Positions 23,104-32,395 of a stretch of 64,000 nt of DNA are shown here, piece after piece. Location: positions 1,240,001 through 1,304,000 of the forward strand of contig JABTUD010000002.1 of NCBI GenBank assembly GCA_015075555.1, read 5' to 3'. Numbering within the stretch: the stretch's first letter is position 1; each line of letters opens with the position of its first letter. The position numbers and the translations under genes were made by a program. The stretch is from Thermoflexaceae bacterium (GTDB lineage Bacteria > Chloroflexota > Dehalococcoidia > Tepidiformales > Tepidiformaceae). The notes beneath the pieces were generated by a model. It had not been told where the DNA came from. It did no database searches and saw only the letters and a program-made list of their open reading frames with translations.

Positions 23104-24654
23104 ATGCGACCGTTCACCATCGCCTGCTGCCAGGTGCGCGCCTTTGACATCGAAGATGCGGAGGAGAACCTCCAGAACCTCCTCCGCGCGCTCGACGAAG
23201 CGGGCCGGGCGGGCGCGCAGCTCGTCGGACTGCCCGAGTGCGCCTACCCGGCCTACTACCTTCGCGACGCCAGCCCTTACGCCCGGCCGGGGGTTCGCCC
23301 ATTCGACGAGGTGGCCGGGCTCTTCGCGGCAAAGGCGAAGCAGTACGGGTACTGGCTTGCCGCGGGCCTGGCAGTCCCGCTCGCCGATGGGCGGGTGACC
23401 AACAGCGCCGTCATCTTCGACCCCGAAGGCGAGACCCGCGGGCGCTACGACAAGACGTTCCTCTGGCACTTCGATAACCGCTGGTTTGCGCGGGGCGGCC
23501 GCTTTCCCGTGTTCGATGCCGGGTTCTGCCGCTTTGGCGTGCTCATCTGCGCCGACGGCCGCCAGCCCGAGGTGGCCCGTTCGCTGGCGGTCAATGGCGC
23601 CGAAGTGATCCTCGACCTCACGGCCTGGGTCTCCTGGGGCCGCACCATGCCGGAGCTTTCGACCACGCAGTGCGAATACCTGATGCCCGTGCGCGCGTTC
23701 GAAAACGGGGTCTGGGTGGCCGCCGCCGACAAATGGGGACCCGAAGACGGCACCATCATCTATGCCGGGCGCTCCTGCGTGATTGACCCCCGGGGCGCCG
23801 TGCGCGTGTGCGCCCCGAGCGACCGCGACGCGGTGGTCACCTTCGAGGTCGAGCCCTTCAGCGTGGAAGCCGTGCCCCGGCGCCCTGCGCTCTACGGCCA
23901 GTTGACGGCGCCCACGGAGACGTTGCCCGTGGTTGCATTGATGGAGGAGCCGCTAGTCCCGGCGCGCACGAACGCGCGCGTGGCCATTGTCCCCGGCGAA
24001 GGAGCGTTCGACCCGGCCAGCCTGGCGGCGCGCTACACGGCGCTGCGAAGACAGGATGCGGACCTGGCTGTCTTCGCGGGCCTGCCCGCCGCTGATGGCT
24101 GGACGCGTGGCCTGCCCATCATCGAGGCGGCCGTCCGCGAAGCGGGCGGAGCGGCAGCCTTCGCCGTGGCCGTGGACGGGGCGGCGCCGCGGCAGGAGAT
24201 GGCGCTCGTTACACCCTCGCAAACGTGGCTCCACCAGGCAACGCACGGGCGCGGACTGGCGGCGGGTGAGCTGAATGCGCCCGTGGCCGGCACTCCCGCC
24301 GGCCGCGTGGCGCTCCTCTGCGGCGATGAGGGGCTCGTGCCCGAGGTGGCGCGCTGCCTGGCGCTGGAAGGCGCCGACATCATCGCCTGGTCCGCCTTCG
24401 CGCCGGACCCGATGCTCGAGCAGGTGGCACGGGCGCGGAGCGACGAGAACCGGGTCTACATGGCCGCGGCGTGGCCGGGGGGAGGGATCGTTGCCGCCCC
24501 AACGGGAGCGCCGTTGACGATTGCCCCTGCGGGCGCGGGCGTGGCCATGGCGGCGCAGGTGAACCGGGCGATGGCGCGCTGGAAGGAGATGGCGCCTGGC
24601 ACCAACGCCATCCTCGACCGCGTGCCGGCGGCCTACCGGGCGCTGGTGGAGTAG
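23104..24654 (+). CDS. Carbon-nitrogen hydrolase with duplicated nitrilase fold
   Basis: The 516-residue product is about twice the usual nitrilase length. Residues 1-270 form a complete carbon-nitrogen hydrolase domain with the catalytic triad Glu45 (GLPECAYP), Lys117 (YDKTFLWHFD) and Cys149 (GVLICADGRQPE). The second half (about 290-516) looks like a second copy: it keeps a cysteine motif (VALLCGDEGLVPEVARCLALE) and ends like a nitrilase domain, but the glutamate and lysine motifs are not recognisable. It is probably catalytically dead and structural. The substrate is unknown; aliphatic amidase or nitrilase chemistry is likely. It lies alone between repeats and a convergent gene. Confidence 0.85.
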   Translation: MRPFTIACCQVRAFDIEDAEENLQNLLRALDEAGRAGAQLVGLPECAYPAYYLRDASPYARPGVRPFDEVAGLFAAKAKQYGYWLAAGLAVPLADGRVTNSAVIFDPEGETRGRYDKTFLWHFDNRWFARGGRFPVFDAGFCRFGVLICADGRQPEVARSLAVNGAEVILDLTAWVSWGRTMPELSTTQCEYLMPVRAFENGVWVAAADKWGPEDGTIIYAGRSCVIDPRGAVRVCAPSDRDAVVTFEVEPFSVEAVPRRPALYGQLTAPTETLPVVALMEEPLVPARTNARVAIVPGEGAFDPASLAARYTALRRQDADLAVFAGLPAADGWTRGLPIIEAAVREAGGAAAFAVAVDGAAPRQEMALVTPSQTWLHQATHGRGLAAGELNAPVAGTPAGRVALLCGDEGLVPEVARCLALEGADIIAWSAFAPDPMLEQVARARSDENRVYMAAAWPGGGIVAAPTGAPLTIAPAGAGVAMAAQVNRAMARWKEMAPGTNAILDRVPAAYRALVE

Positions 24655-24666
24655 ACCGGCGGGCGG

Positions 24667-25295
24667 CTATTCCCGCGGCTGCAGGAGCATCACCGTGAGG
24701 TCGCCGGGAAGCTGGCTGCGGGTGACCTGGATGCGAGCCTGGGGTTCCGCCTGGTTGCCCTGTCTCCTTCAGGAAGCGGTCGATCGATGTGTCGAGCTCC
24801 AGCTGCTCCAGCGCCGGTCCTGTAGTTCATGGGGATGGCGATGCGGGGGTCGATGGCCGTGATCAGGTCGGCCGCGACGGTCGCCGCCAGGCTGTTGTGG
24901 CCGCCAACGGGAACGAGGAGGACGTCGATATCGTCGAGCTCTTCAAGGACGGCGCTGGAAGGGGCAGCCGAAGGGAGCCCCAGGTGCCCCACCCGGATGC
25001 CGTCGATCTCGCAGACGAAGGCGACGTTGCGGGCGCCATCCTCGCGCCGCATGGCCACGCCTGTGACGAGGATGCCGCCGATTTCGAACTCCCCGGGAGC
25101 ATCCAGGACCTTCGCCCCCGGGGCCACGCCTTCGACGAAGGAGTAGCCGGGGTCGTCGCGGCGGCTGACGGTGACGATGTCGGCCGCCGGCCTGCCGAGC
25201 CGGTAGCCGCTGGCGGGGGGGCACGGGTCGGTGACAACCGCGCGCTCTTTTCCCTTCAGACGGAAGCAGTTGCGTCCGAGCCAGGTGATCTCCAC
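24667..25295 (-). pseudogene. Metallo-beta-lactamase-fold protein lacking metal ligands, frameshifted
   Basis: The product resembles the UlaG-like metallo-beta-lactamase fold: MEITWLGRNCFRLKG, DIVTVS, a PGEFEIGGILVTG strand pair and LLVPVGGHNSLAAT. The place of the HxHxDH motif reads SRRDDPGYS and the usual IPMHY reads IPMNY, so most metal ligands are missing and hydrolase activity is doubtful. Two one-base insertions near 24823 and 24767 disturb the C-terminus. Removing them gives ALEQLELDTSIDRFLKETGN and a sensible end (TRSQLPGDLTVMLLQPRE), 208 residues in total. The gene converges on the nitrilase gene. Confidence 0.7.
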
Positions 25296-25384
25296 GCCCG
25301 GATCGTATCGGAGGCTCCGCCTACGCGAAATGAACGGCTAATAAGCCTGAGCATTTCAGGCCGCCGCGGCGCGGGCCGTGGCGT

Positions 25385-26520
25385 TCAATCGCTGCCGCCC
25401 AGGGGACAGCGCCCGCAGGCGCCCTTTGCGCAGTAGCCGGCGTGCAGCAGCAGCCCGCCCTGGAGCCGTGAGGCGCTCGCGAGAAGGCAGGGATCCGCCG
25501 CCCTCGCGCCGAGCCAGCCTTCGAGCGGGCGCAGGCGCCGGCGTAGGTCCCGGGCGAAGGCAACCCTGCGCCACGCGCAGGCACGCCTCGGCCTCCGTCC
25601 ATGCGCCCGAGGCGAGAGCGGCGGGCAGGACGGCGTTGACGGCGCATTCAATCGCCATCCCGCGCCCCAGCCCCGGCCCGGCCAGCAGGAGCGCGAGCGG
25701 CGCCCCGGGGCTGAAAGCTGCGGGCCAGCCGGCGGAGGCCGCGGCGGGCCAGAGGCGCGCGCAGAGGGCCCCGGCGGCTTCCAGGCGGCCGCCAGGGCGA
25801 GCTACCGGGCGGGCCAGCGCGCCGCAGCTCGAGGCCCGCCGCACACGCTTTGAGGACGGCCGTGAGGCGAGCGGGCGCGCAGTTGCGGCGGAGCGGCGGC
25901 GACGCTCGAGGGCAGGGCAGCGAGGGGCAGGGTGCGCGCCAGGGAGGCGAAGGCCTCGCCGTTGGCCGGGCCGCCGAGGGTCTCCAGCAGGAGCGCATAG
26001 AGCGCCTGCCCGGGGCCCGACGCGCGGGCAAGGGCGCAACGCGCGCCGCCTTGATGCGCAGCCGCCGCAACCCGAGCCGTTCCAGGGTGGCGGCGGGGTC
26101 TTGCCCCCGGGCTGCGGCCAGGGCGCAGGGAGGGGTGTAGGGGGGCGGAAAGGAGCCCTGTGCCGGGGGCGGCAGGAGGGCGACGGGGATGGGTCGGCCG
26201 GAAGCGTGCAGGGTGGTGCGCGCGCCGCCGCGGTTTTCCGCCACCACGTGGAGGACGACCGTGGCGTAGGCGGCATCAAGATGGTGGCCGTGTTCGCGCC
26301 AGGATTCGGCGCGCAGGTGGAGCTCGATGTCCCCGCGCACCAGGTCCCCGCCGATCTCGATGATGGCGTCGCGGTAGTCCGGGCCGCTGCCACCAGCCGG
26401 GATCCCCGGGAAGATGATGTGGAACAGGCGCCCATCTTCAAGGCGGAGGGGCCCGCGGATGCCCGCGCCCCAGCGAGCGGCCAGCGCGGCCTCGCCGGTG
26501 AGGGCGGGGAGCGGGCGCAT
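25385..26520 (-). pseudogene. DUF2851 family protein, several frameshifts
   Basis: The N-terminal 150 residues are clear DUF2851 sequence (GPDYRDAIIEIGGDLVRGD, then IELHLRAESWREHGH and YATVVLHVVAE). The C-terminus, in another frame, also fits (GWLGARAADPCLLAS, LLLHAGYCAKGACGRCPL with family cysteines). In between, at least two frame changes occur within very GC-rich sequence (about 26060-25650). The total span suits a protein of about 378 residues. Its function is unknown, although parts of the N-terminus recall nuclease-like folds. The ATG overlaps the stop of the upstream helix-turn-helix gene (TGATG), so the two form an operon. Confidence 0.72.
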
Positions 26521-26789
26521 CAGGGGCCTTCCTTGCCGCGGGGGCCGGCTTCGTAGCGGGCGGGCTCTTCGGCGATCATCTCGAGGACGCGCACGCTGGC
26601 GCCGCGCGGCCGGTAGCGCCCCGTCTCCCATTCGCTCACCGTCTGCTGGCGGACGCCGAGAAGGCGCGCGAAGCTGGCCTGGCTCATCCCGAGCGATGCG
26701 CGCAGCGCCAGGACCCGCCCCGCCGTCCAGCGCGCCGGGGCGCGCACGGGGCGGCCATCGTAGGGGGCACGTTGCTCCTCCACGCGCAT
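26520..26789 (-). CDS. YiaG-like helix-turn-helix regulator
   Basis: The 89-residue product carries a helix-turn-helix of the XRE/COG2944 type (RVLALRASLGMSQASFARLL, then GVRQQTVSEWETGRYRPRG). A perfect 18-base palindrome at 26793-26810, four bases before the start codon and between it and the divergent amidase gene, is the likely operator. It should therefore repress itself, the overlapping DUF2851 gene and perhaps the amidase gene. No toxin gene is adjacent. An in-frame GTG farther in is a possible alternative start. Confidence 0.82.
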   Translation of the reverse strand: MRVEEQRAPYDGRPVRAPARWTAGRVLALRASLGMSQASFARLLGVRQQTVSEWETGRYRPRGASVRVLEMIAEEPARYEAGPRGKEGP

Positions 26790-26792
26790 ATC

Positions 26793-26810
26793 TTACACGG
26801 ATCCGTGTAA
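26793..26810. promoter_or_regulatory. Perfect palindromic operator
   Basis: TTACACGGATCCGTGTAA is a perfect 18-base inverted repeat in the space between the divergent regulator and amidase genes. On the minus strand it lies between a TTGGTG and a TAAGAT; on the plus strand it abuts AGGACA, which precedes TAGAAT (26833-26838) by 17 bases. Confidence 0.75.
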
Positions 26811-26872
26811 GGACACCAACTCCCGGCGCGCGTAGAATCTGGCAACCACCGGAATCACATGGGAGGGTGTAC

Positions 26873-28274
26873 ATGGACATCTTTGACGCTGCATGGCGGG
26901 TTGCCGGCGCAATTCGCGCCAGGAAGCTCTCCGCCCGCGAGGCGGTAGACGAGACGCTGGCGCGGCTGGACGCGCGCAACCCTGCTCTGAACGCTTTCAT
27001 CTTCGCCGACCCCGAAGGCGCGCGCAGGCAGGCAGCCGCGATCGACGACGCCGTGGCGCGCGCCTCGACCAGGCCCCTCGGCGGCGTTCCCATCGGCGTG
27101 AAGGACCTGGAGGCAGTCGCCGGCATGCCCCACACCCACGGCTCGCGCGCCTTCCGCAACAACGTGGCCGCGGCGGATTCCGTGCAGGTGGCACGCCTGC
27201 GCGCGGCGGGCGCGATCGTGGTGGGGAAGACGAACACGCCCGAGTTCGGCTACAAGGGGTTCACCGAGAACCGCCTCTTCGGGGCGACGCGCAACCCCTG
27301 GAACAACGAGCGCACCCCCGGTGGGTCGAGCGGGGGGAGTGCGGCCGCGGTGGCAGCCGGCATTGTGGCCCTGGCCACGGCGAGCGATGGCGGCGGCTCC
27401 ATCCGCATCCCGGCCGCGTTTTCGGGCTGCTACGGGATCAAGCCCTCGGCCGGGCGCATCCCGCGGGCAGCGGCGAACGCGCCTACCTGGGGCACCCACA
27501 GCACGCTCGGGCCCGTGAGCCGCACCGTGCGCGACGCTGCCCGCTATCTCGATGCCGCCGCAGGGCCGCACCCGAACGATCTTGATTCGCTCGATGCCCC
27601 GCCAGGCGTCTACGAGGCAGCCGTGCTCGCCCCGCCACCGAAGCTGGGCCGGGTCGCCTGGAGCCCCGACCTCGGCTATGCCGTCACCGACCCCGGGGTG
27701 GCGCGCCTGGCCGCGGCAGCAGCGCGGGCGCTGGCCGAGGCCGTGGGAGCGGAGCTCGTTGAGGCCAGCCCGGGGTTCGCCGACCCCATGGCCGCGTGGT
27801 ACACCATGGCCGCCCCCGGCGACGTGCGCCTCATCGATGGGATGACCGCCGAGCAGAAGGCTGAGCTTGAGAAGGGCTTCGTGCTCTTCGCCGAGCAGGC
27901 GCGGGCGATCATGGGGGTCGACATCGCCAACGCGCTTGAGGCCCGCCACCAGCTCAACCGCACCATGACGGCCTTCTTCGAGGATTACGACCTCCTCCTC
28001 ACCCCGACGGTGGCCTGCACGGCCTTCGCTGCCGAAGGGCCGCCGCCCGCAATGCCATCAGGGCAGGGAGGTTAAGTGAAGCACGGCTACCTGCCCTTCA
28101 CACCGCCGTTCAACGTGACCGGGCACCCGGCCGCTTCGCTCCCGGCCGGGCTCGCCGCCGACGGACTCCCCGTGGGGCTGCAGGTGGTGGCGCCCCGGCA
28201 CGCGGACGCGCTGCTGCTGGCCGTCAGTGCCGCCTACGAGCGGCGAACCCGTGGCCCTGGCCCGCGGCGCCTAG
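26873..28274 (+). pseudogene. Amidase of the AmiE/GatA signature family, disrupted near C-terminus
   Basis: The amidase signature enzyme hydrolyses amides with a Ser-Ser-Lys triad. Here Lys77 lies in GVPIGVKDLEAV, the cis-serine in GGSSGGS (152-156) and the nucleophile Ser176 in [10 protein letters not shown]. The reading frame ends at an in-frame TAA at 28073. The same frame continues at once with [20 protein letters not shown], the expected C-terminal region, and a further frame change near 28240 is needed to reach a short tail. Substrate is unknown; it lacks GatB/GatC partners. The start is an ATG 35 bases after a TAGAAT box. It diverges from the YiaG-like regulator. Confidence 0.85.
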
Positions 28275-28761
28275 GCCGGAGAGCAGGCAACGGTGGACCG
28301 GCCCTCAACCACAGGTCGCCGGGGAAGAACCTGTTGTAGCGCTCGTGGCTCATGACACGCAGGCTGGTGGCCGCGCCGCCCACGCCTTCCTCGCCTACCA
28401 GCCGGTAGAAGCCGGGGAGGGCGAAACGGACCAGGCGGCGGTCGCACTGCATGCGATCCCCACCCAGGAGGGAGAAGTGGCGGCCCGCGCGCAGCGCGCG
28501 CGCTATCTCCGTGGCGGCCGCCGTCACCCGCGTCGGAAAGCGGTGGTAATCGGCCGCCTGCCGGGGAAAGAGCTGCCGCCAGCCGGCTTCTGCCGTAGCC
28601 CTGGCCGCCGCCGCCTCCTCCTCACGGGCGCGCCGGGACTCGGCCTGGTCGCAGCGGTGGCAGAACTGGCCCAGGCCCCTGTGCCCACGGGAACTAGCGC
28701 GCCAGGATGCTGGCGGCGAGGCGTAGGCCTCCGGCAACTGCTCGTGGGCGGAGCCTGTCAC
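28234..28761 (-). CDS. Hypothetical protein with a CHRC zinc-binding motif
   Basis: No family is recognised. The frame from a possible GTG at 28761 encodes about 175 residues with a [19 protein letters not shown] segment (a Cys-x2-Cys pair in a charged context), a helical middle, and a C-terminal part ([33 protein letters not shown]) that looks like real folded protein rather than a shadow frame. The last 40 bases overlap the end of the amidase gene on the other strand. Frameshifts are common around here, so both the start and the tail after PGDL are uncertain. Confidence 0.45.
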   Translation of the reverse strand: MTGSAHEQLPEAYASPPASWRASSRGHRGLGQFCHRCDQAESRRAREEEAAAARATAEAGWRQLFPRQAADYHRFPTRVTAAATEIARALRAGRHFSLLGGDRMQCDRRLVRFALPGFYRLVGEEGVGGAATSLRVMSHERYNRFFPGDLWLRAGPPLPALRPRRRGPGPRVRRS

Positions 28762-28821
28762 GCTGCTGCCGCGACGGGCCAGCTGCTGACGCGACCGGTA
28801 AGCCCCCGGGAGCGTCGCTGA

Positions 28822-30100
28822 ATGGCGGCCGCCGGGCGCGAGGGGGACGCACGGGCCAGCGACCGGCCCCGCCTCTTCACGCGCGCCGTGGTGGGGATCA
28901 CGGTGCTCAACCTGGTCTTCTTCAGCCTCTACCTGCTCTACTTCCCGACCCTGCCCTTCTTCATCGAAGCCGCTCGGCGGAGACAAGGGGGAAATCGGCG
29001 CCCTCATCGGCGTGTCCAGCCTCACCTCGCTCTTCGTGCGCCCCTTTGTGGGCTACCTGGTCGACACCGCCGGGCGCCGCCCGATGCTCATCGCGGGGAC
29101 GCTGCTCTTCGCCTTCAACTGCCTGCTCTACAACCTGCCGCACTCACCGGCGGCGATCGTTCCATCCGGTTGCTGACAGGGGCCTCGATCGCGACCTTCA
29201 TGACGGCGGCGAGCACGTACATCGCCGACGCCGCCCCCGCGGCGCGGAGGGGCGAGGCGTTGGCCTACTATGGCATCGCCAACAGCCTCGCCTTCGCCAT
29301 CGGCCCGGCGGTGGGCGGGTTCGTCATCCACACCGACATCCTCGCCGGCTTCGATTCCGCCCTGACCGGGCGCGCGGACTGGCTGAGCGGAGCGCGCACG
29401 GAGGAGCTGCACTTCACGGCGCTCTTCGTGCTCTCGGCAGCGGCGGCAGCGCTGGCAGGGCTTGCCGCCCTCCTCTTCCTTCCGCCGGGGCGCAAGCCGG
29501 GGGCGCGCACCGGGCTCCCGCGCGCGGGGGCGCTCTTCGCGCGCACGGCCGCTTTCCCGGCGGCGGTGAACTTCACCAGCTCCTTCGCCTTCGCGGCGAT
29601 GGTCTCCTTCCTTCCCCTCTTCGCCCGCGACCGCGGCATCGCCAACCCGGGGCTGCTCTTCACGCTCTACGCGGCCATGCTCCTCGTCTTCAGGCTCCTC
29701 AGCGGGAGGCTGATGGACACGCTTCCGCGGCACTACTTCATCGTCCCCGGCATCGGCGCGCTGGCGGTGAGCCTGCTGGTGGTGGCGAGCCCGGGCCCCT
29801 CGTACCTCCTCTACGTGGCCATGGGCGTCTACGGCCTGGGCACGGGCGCCTTCCAGCCCGCGATGATGGCCTACCTGGTTGACCGCACGGACGAGGCCAT
29901 CCGCGGCCGGGCGCTGAGCACCTTCACGCTCGGGAACGATCTCGGCCTCAGCCTGGGGTCGTTCATCCTCGGGGCGATCATCCAGGCGACGAACTACCGC
30001 GCGGCCTACGTCTTCGACGCGGTCGTGGCCCTGCCGCGCAGGCGCCTTCGCCCTCTACAACGCGCGTGAGGTGCGCGCCCGGTCAGTTATGCCGGGCTGA
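28822..30100 (+). pseudogene. Major facilitator superfamily transporter, three frameshifts
   Basis: The conceptual product is about 425 residues with 12 membrane helices. The first frame gives FTRAVVGITVLNLVFFSLYL and LPFFIEA. After a shift near 28975 the text is EIGALIGVSSLTSLFVRPFV, then GYLVDTAGRRPMLIAG, the canonical MFS loop 2-3 motif. A second shift near 29160 returns to LLTGASIATFMTAASTYIAD and a continuous frame through helices 5-12. A third near 30035 gives AFALYNAREVRARSVMPG as the end. Its substrate cannot be told; it resembles drug or sugar efflux carriers. It diverges from the hypothetical gene at 28234. Confidence 0.85.
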
Positions 30101-30170
30101 CACCGGCCCGTTCCGGCTCGGACCCCGCGCGGGAAACGATCACGGGCATCTTCACCGCGGGAGGTTCGCC

Positions 30171-30332
30171 ATGACGGCGCTTGCACATGGTCTCGCGGGG
30201 CGTTGGCCGGGATGGCTGGCCGCGCTCCTCATCGTCTTGCGGGGGGCGGCCGGGCTCTTTCTTCACGGGCTCAGGCGGCCGGGGGCGCCCGCCTCGCTCT
30301 CCCGGGCCACGGGCAGGGTGGCGCCCCGATGA
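30171..30332 (+). CDS. Small membrane protein, 53 residues
   Basis: A GGGAGG six bases before the ATG supports translation. The product has one hydrophobic segment (PGWLAALLIVLRGAAGLFLH) and a basic tail. Its stop overlaps the start of the next small gene as ATGA. No family is recognised. Confidence 0.4.
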   Translation: MTALAHGLAGRWPGWLAALLIVLRGAAGLFLHGLRRPGAPASLSRATGRVAPR

Positions 30333-30544
30333 GCAACGATGAGGTGCCGATCGGGCGGCTCGTCTCGGTGATCGTGAGCGTCCTGGCGGTGGCACTCGTG
30401 CTTTCCGTCGCCGGGCTCGTGCTGCTCGGGCTCACGGGCGGCGATGCGGGCACGCGCACCACCCTGACCCACATCACCGAGACGGTCCTGGGGGTGTTCA
30501 TCGGCATCGCCGCCGGCAGGCTGGCGAGCCCGCCGGGGGATTAG
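30329..30544 (+). CDS. Small membrane protein, 71 residues
   Basis: The product begins MSNDEVPIGRLVSVIVSVLA and has a strong hydrophobic helix, then a polar turn (GGDAGTRTTLTHITETVLG) and a second, weaker helix. This two-helix layout is holin-like, but nothing else supports a phage role. It is translationally coupled to the 53-residue gene upstream. Confidence 0.45.
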   Translation: MSNDEVPIGRLVSVIVSVLAVALVLSVAGLVLLGLTGGDAGTRTTLTHITETVLGVFIGIAAGRLASPPGD

Positions 30545-30552
30545 TGCACCGG

Positions 30553-30590
30553 GGGAGGAGGGAGGACGGAGGAGGGAGGAGATGCGGGCC
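30553..30590. repeat. GGGAGGA heptamer run
   Basis: Imperfect GGGAGGA units lie between the small membrane protein genes and the Mrr gene, in the same strand sense as those at 18270 and 22390. Confidence 0.65.
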
Positions 30591-30674
30591 CCTTGTGACC
30601 GCCTGTTGCCGGGGGCTACCGGGACGCTCCCGGGTGGTGTAGAAAAGTGGGACCGTCAGATCGAGCGAGATGCA

Positions 30675-31580
30675 ATGCCCGTCCCGGACTTTCAGACCCT
30701 GATGCTCCCCCTCCTTCGAATAGCCTCCGACGGCAGAGACCATGAGCTTCCCGCTTTGAGGGCACGGCTCGCCGGGGAGTTCGCCCTTTCCCAGGAAGAT
30801 CTGGACGAGAAGCTCCCGTCAGGGCGGCAATCCACCTTTCACAACCGGGTTGGGTGGGCGCAGACGTTCCTTGTGAAAGCGGGGCTCCTGGAGAGACCCC
30901 GCAGGGGCGCGGTGCGAATCACCGGCCCTGGCCGAGCGCTGCTCGCCGAGAACCCACCAAGAATCGACATGAAGCTCCTCGAACGGTACGAGAGCTACCG
31001 CCAGTTCCGCGAAACGAAGCGAGAGAGGCCCGCTGCTGACCTTGAGCCACAGGCTGCCAACGGGCTGACGCCCGAAGAGATGATGGAGCACGGCTACCGG
31101 GAGCTGCGCGCCGCCGTGACCGGCGACCTCCTCGGGCACGTCAGGAGCGCGTCGCCCGCCTTCTTCGAGCAACTGGTCGTGGACCTGCTGCTCAAGCTGG
31201 GCTACGGCGGCGCACTCGGCGAAGGCGAGACGCTGGGGAGGTCCGGCGATGGCGGAGTAGATGGGGTCATCCGGGAAGACAAGCTCGGGCTGGACGTGAT
31301 CTATGTACAGGCAAAGCGGTGGGACACATCGGTGGGCCGCCCCGTGGTCCAGGCGTTTGTGGGGAGCCTCGAAGGCCACAAGGCGCGCAAGGGGGTCCTG
31401 ATCACGACCTCGACCTTCTCCAGCGACGCACGGGCCTACGTCCAGAACATCGAGAAGCGCGTCGTTCTCATCGACGGGGGCCAGCTCGCGCAGCTGATGG
31501 TCGATACCGGCCTCGGCGTGAATCCGCTCGCCAGCTACACCGTGTGGCGCATCGACTCGGACTTCTTCACCCAGGAGTAG
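30675..31580 (+). CDS. Mrr-type restriction endonuclease
   Basis: Mrr enzymes are type IV-like nucleases that cut modified DNA. The 301-residue product has an N-terminal winged-helix Mrr_N domain (PDFQTLMLPLLRIASDG, STFHNRVGWAQTFLVKAGLL) and a C-terminal Mrr catalytic domain: FFEQLVVDLLLKLGYGG, then Asp196 in GDGGVDGVI and Gln212-Ala-Lys214 in IYVQAKRW, the D-QxK nuclease core. A conserved GVLITTSTFSSDA follows. No methylase is adjacent. The gene is bracketed by a heptamer run and, downstream, a large REP-like array. ATG at 30675 fits the domain start. Confidence 0.93.
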   Translation: MPVPDFQTLMLPLLRIASDGRDHELPALRARLAGEFALSQEDLDEKLPSGRQSTFHNRVGWAQTFLVKAGLLERPRRGAVRITGPGRALLAENPPRIDMKLLERYESYRQFRETKRERPAADLEPQAANGLTPEEMMEHGYRELRAAVTGDLLGHVRSASPAFFEQLVVDLLLKLGYGGALGEGETLGRSGDGGVDGVIREDKLGLDVIYVQAKRWDTSVGRPVVQAFVGSLEGHKARKGVLITTSTFSSDARAYVQNIEKRVVLIDGGQLAQLMVDTGLGVNPLASYTVWRIDSDFFTQE

Positions 31581-31639
31581 CGGTCGTTTCGGCATGATCG
31601 GAGCCACCTGTGGGCATGGCCAGCCGCTGCCGCGCCCAA

Positions 31640-32395
31640 TTTCCGAAGACCGGTGGGACAGCGGGCGGCCACGGGGGCCGCGACTCCGGGTGACTGTGAA
31701 GGCCGGCGGGAACCGCGCGCCGGAGCGGAGCGCAGGCGCAGGCCGGCAGCCGCGCCAGGGGGCGGCGGTGTGTTGGTTCCAGCCCGGCGGCGCCGCGAAC
31801 CGGCTCCCAGGATCGAAGACCGGTGGGACAGCGAGCGGCCACGGGGGCCGCGACTCCGGGCGACTGTGAGAGCAAGCGGGACGCCCGAACCGCGCGCCAG
31901 GAGCCTGAGCGCAGGCGCAGCGCGTGACGCAGAGCGCGCCAGGGGCGGCGTGTGTTGGTTCCAGCCCGGCGGCGCTGCAGACCCGGCTCCCAGGTCGAAG
32001 ACCGGTGGGACAGCCGGCGGCCACGGGGCCCGCGACTCAGAACGGGTTGTGAAAGTAGGCGAGACCGGCGCGCCGGAGCGGAGCGCAGGCGCAGGCCGGC
32101 AGGCGCGCCAGGGGGCGGCGGTGTGTTGGTTCCAGCCCGGCGGCGCTGCGAACCGGCTCCCAGGATCGAAGACTGGTGGGACAGCGAGCGGCGACGGGGG
32201 CCGCAACTCAGGGTGACTGTGAAGGCCGGCGGGAACCGCGCGCCGGAGCGGAGCGCAGGCGCAGGCCGGCAGCCGCGCCAGGGGGTGGCGGTGTGTTGCG
32301 TTGGTTCCGCAGCCGCTGGCGGCGCGCGAACCGGCTCGCGGCGGATCAAGACCGGTGGGACAGCGGCGGCCACGGGGCCGCGACTCCGGGGCCGT
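31640..32395 (-). repeat. Tandem composite repeat array with inverted REP-like hairpins
   Basis: Four full units of about 169-184 bases and a partial fifth begin at about 31645, 31816, 32000, 32169 and 32347. Each starts GAAGACCGGTGGGACAGC and contains a REP-like hairpin with its foot on the minus strand (31665-31687, 31835-31857, 32017-32039, a decayed one near 32188, and 32366-32387). A module with GCGCCGGAGCGGAGCGCAGG, then GGCGGCGGTGTGTTGGTTCC, completes each unit. The module is the reverse of the one in the 19-20 kb array. Stretch 31581-31639 shows nothing. The array ends inside the 3' edge of the portal gene. Confidence 0.85.

Noticed and set aside
21817-23469. 550-residue minus-strand open frame
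   Set aside because: It is antisense to talC and the nitrilase gene and passes through repeats; amino-acid content is repeat-derived.
31640-32395. Tandem array as an integron or phage attachment region
   Set aside because: No integrase, no tRNA and no attC-like sites with inverse cores were found.
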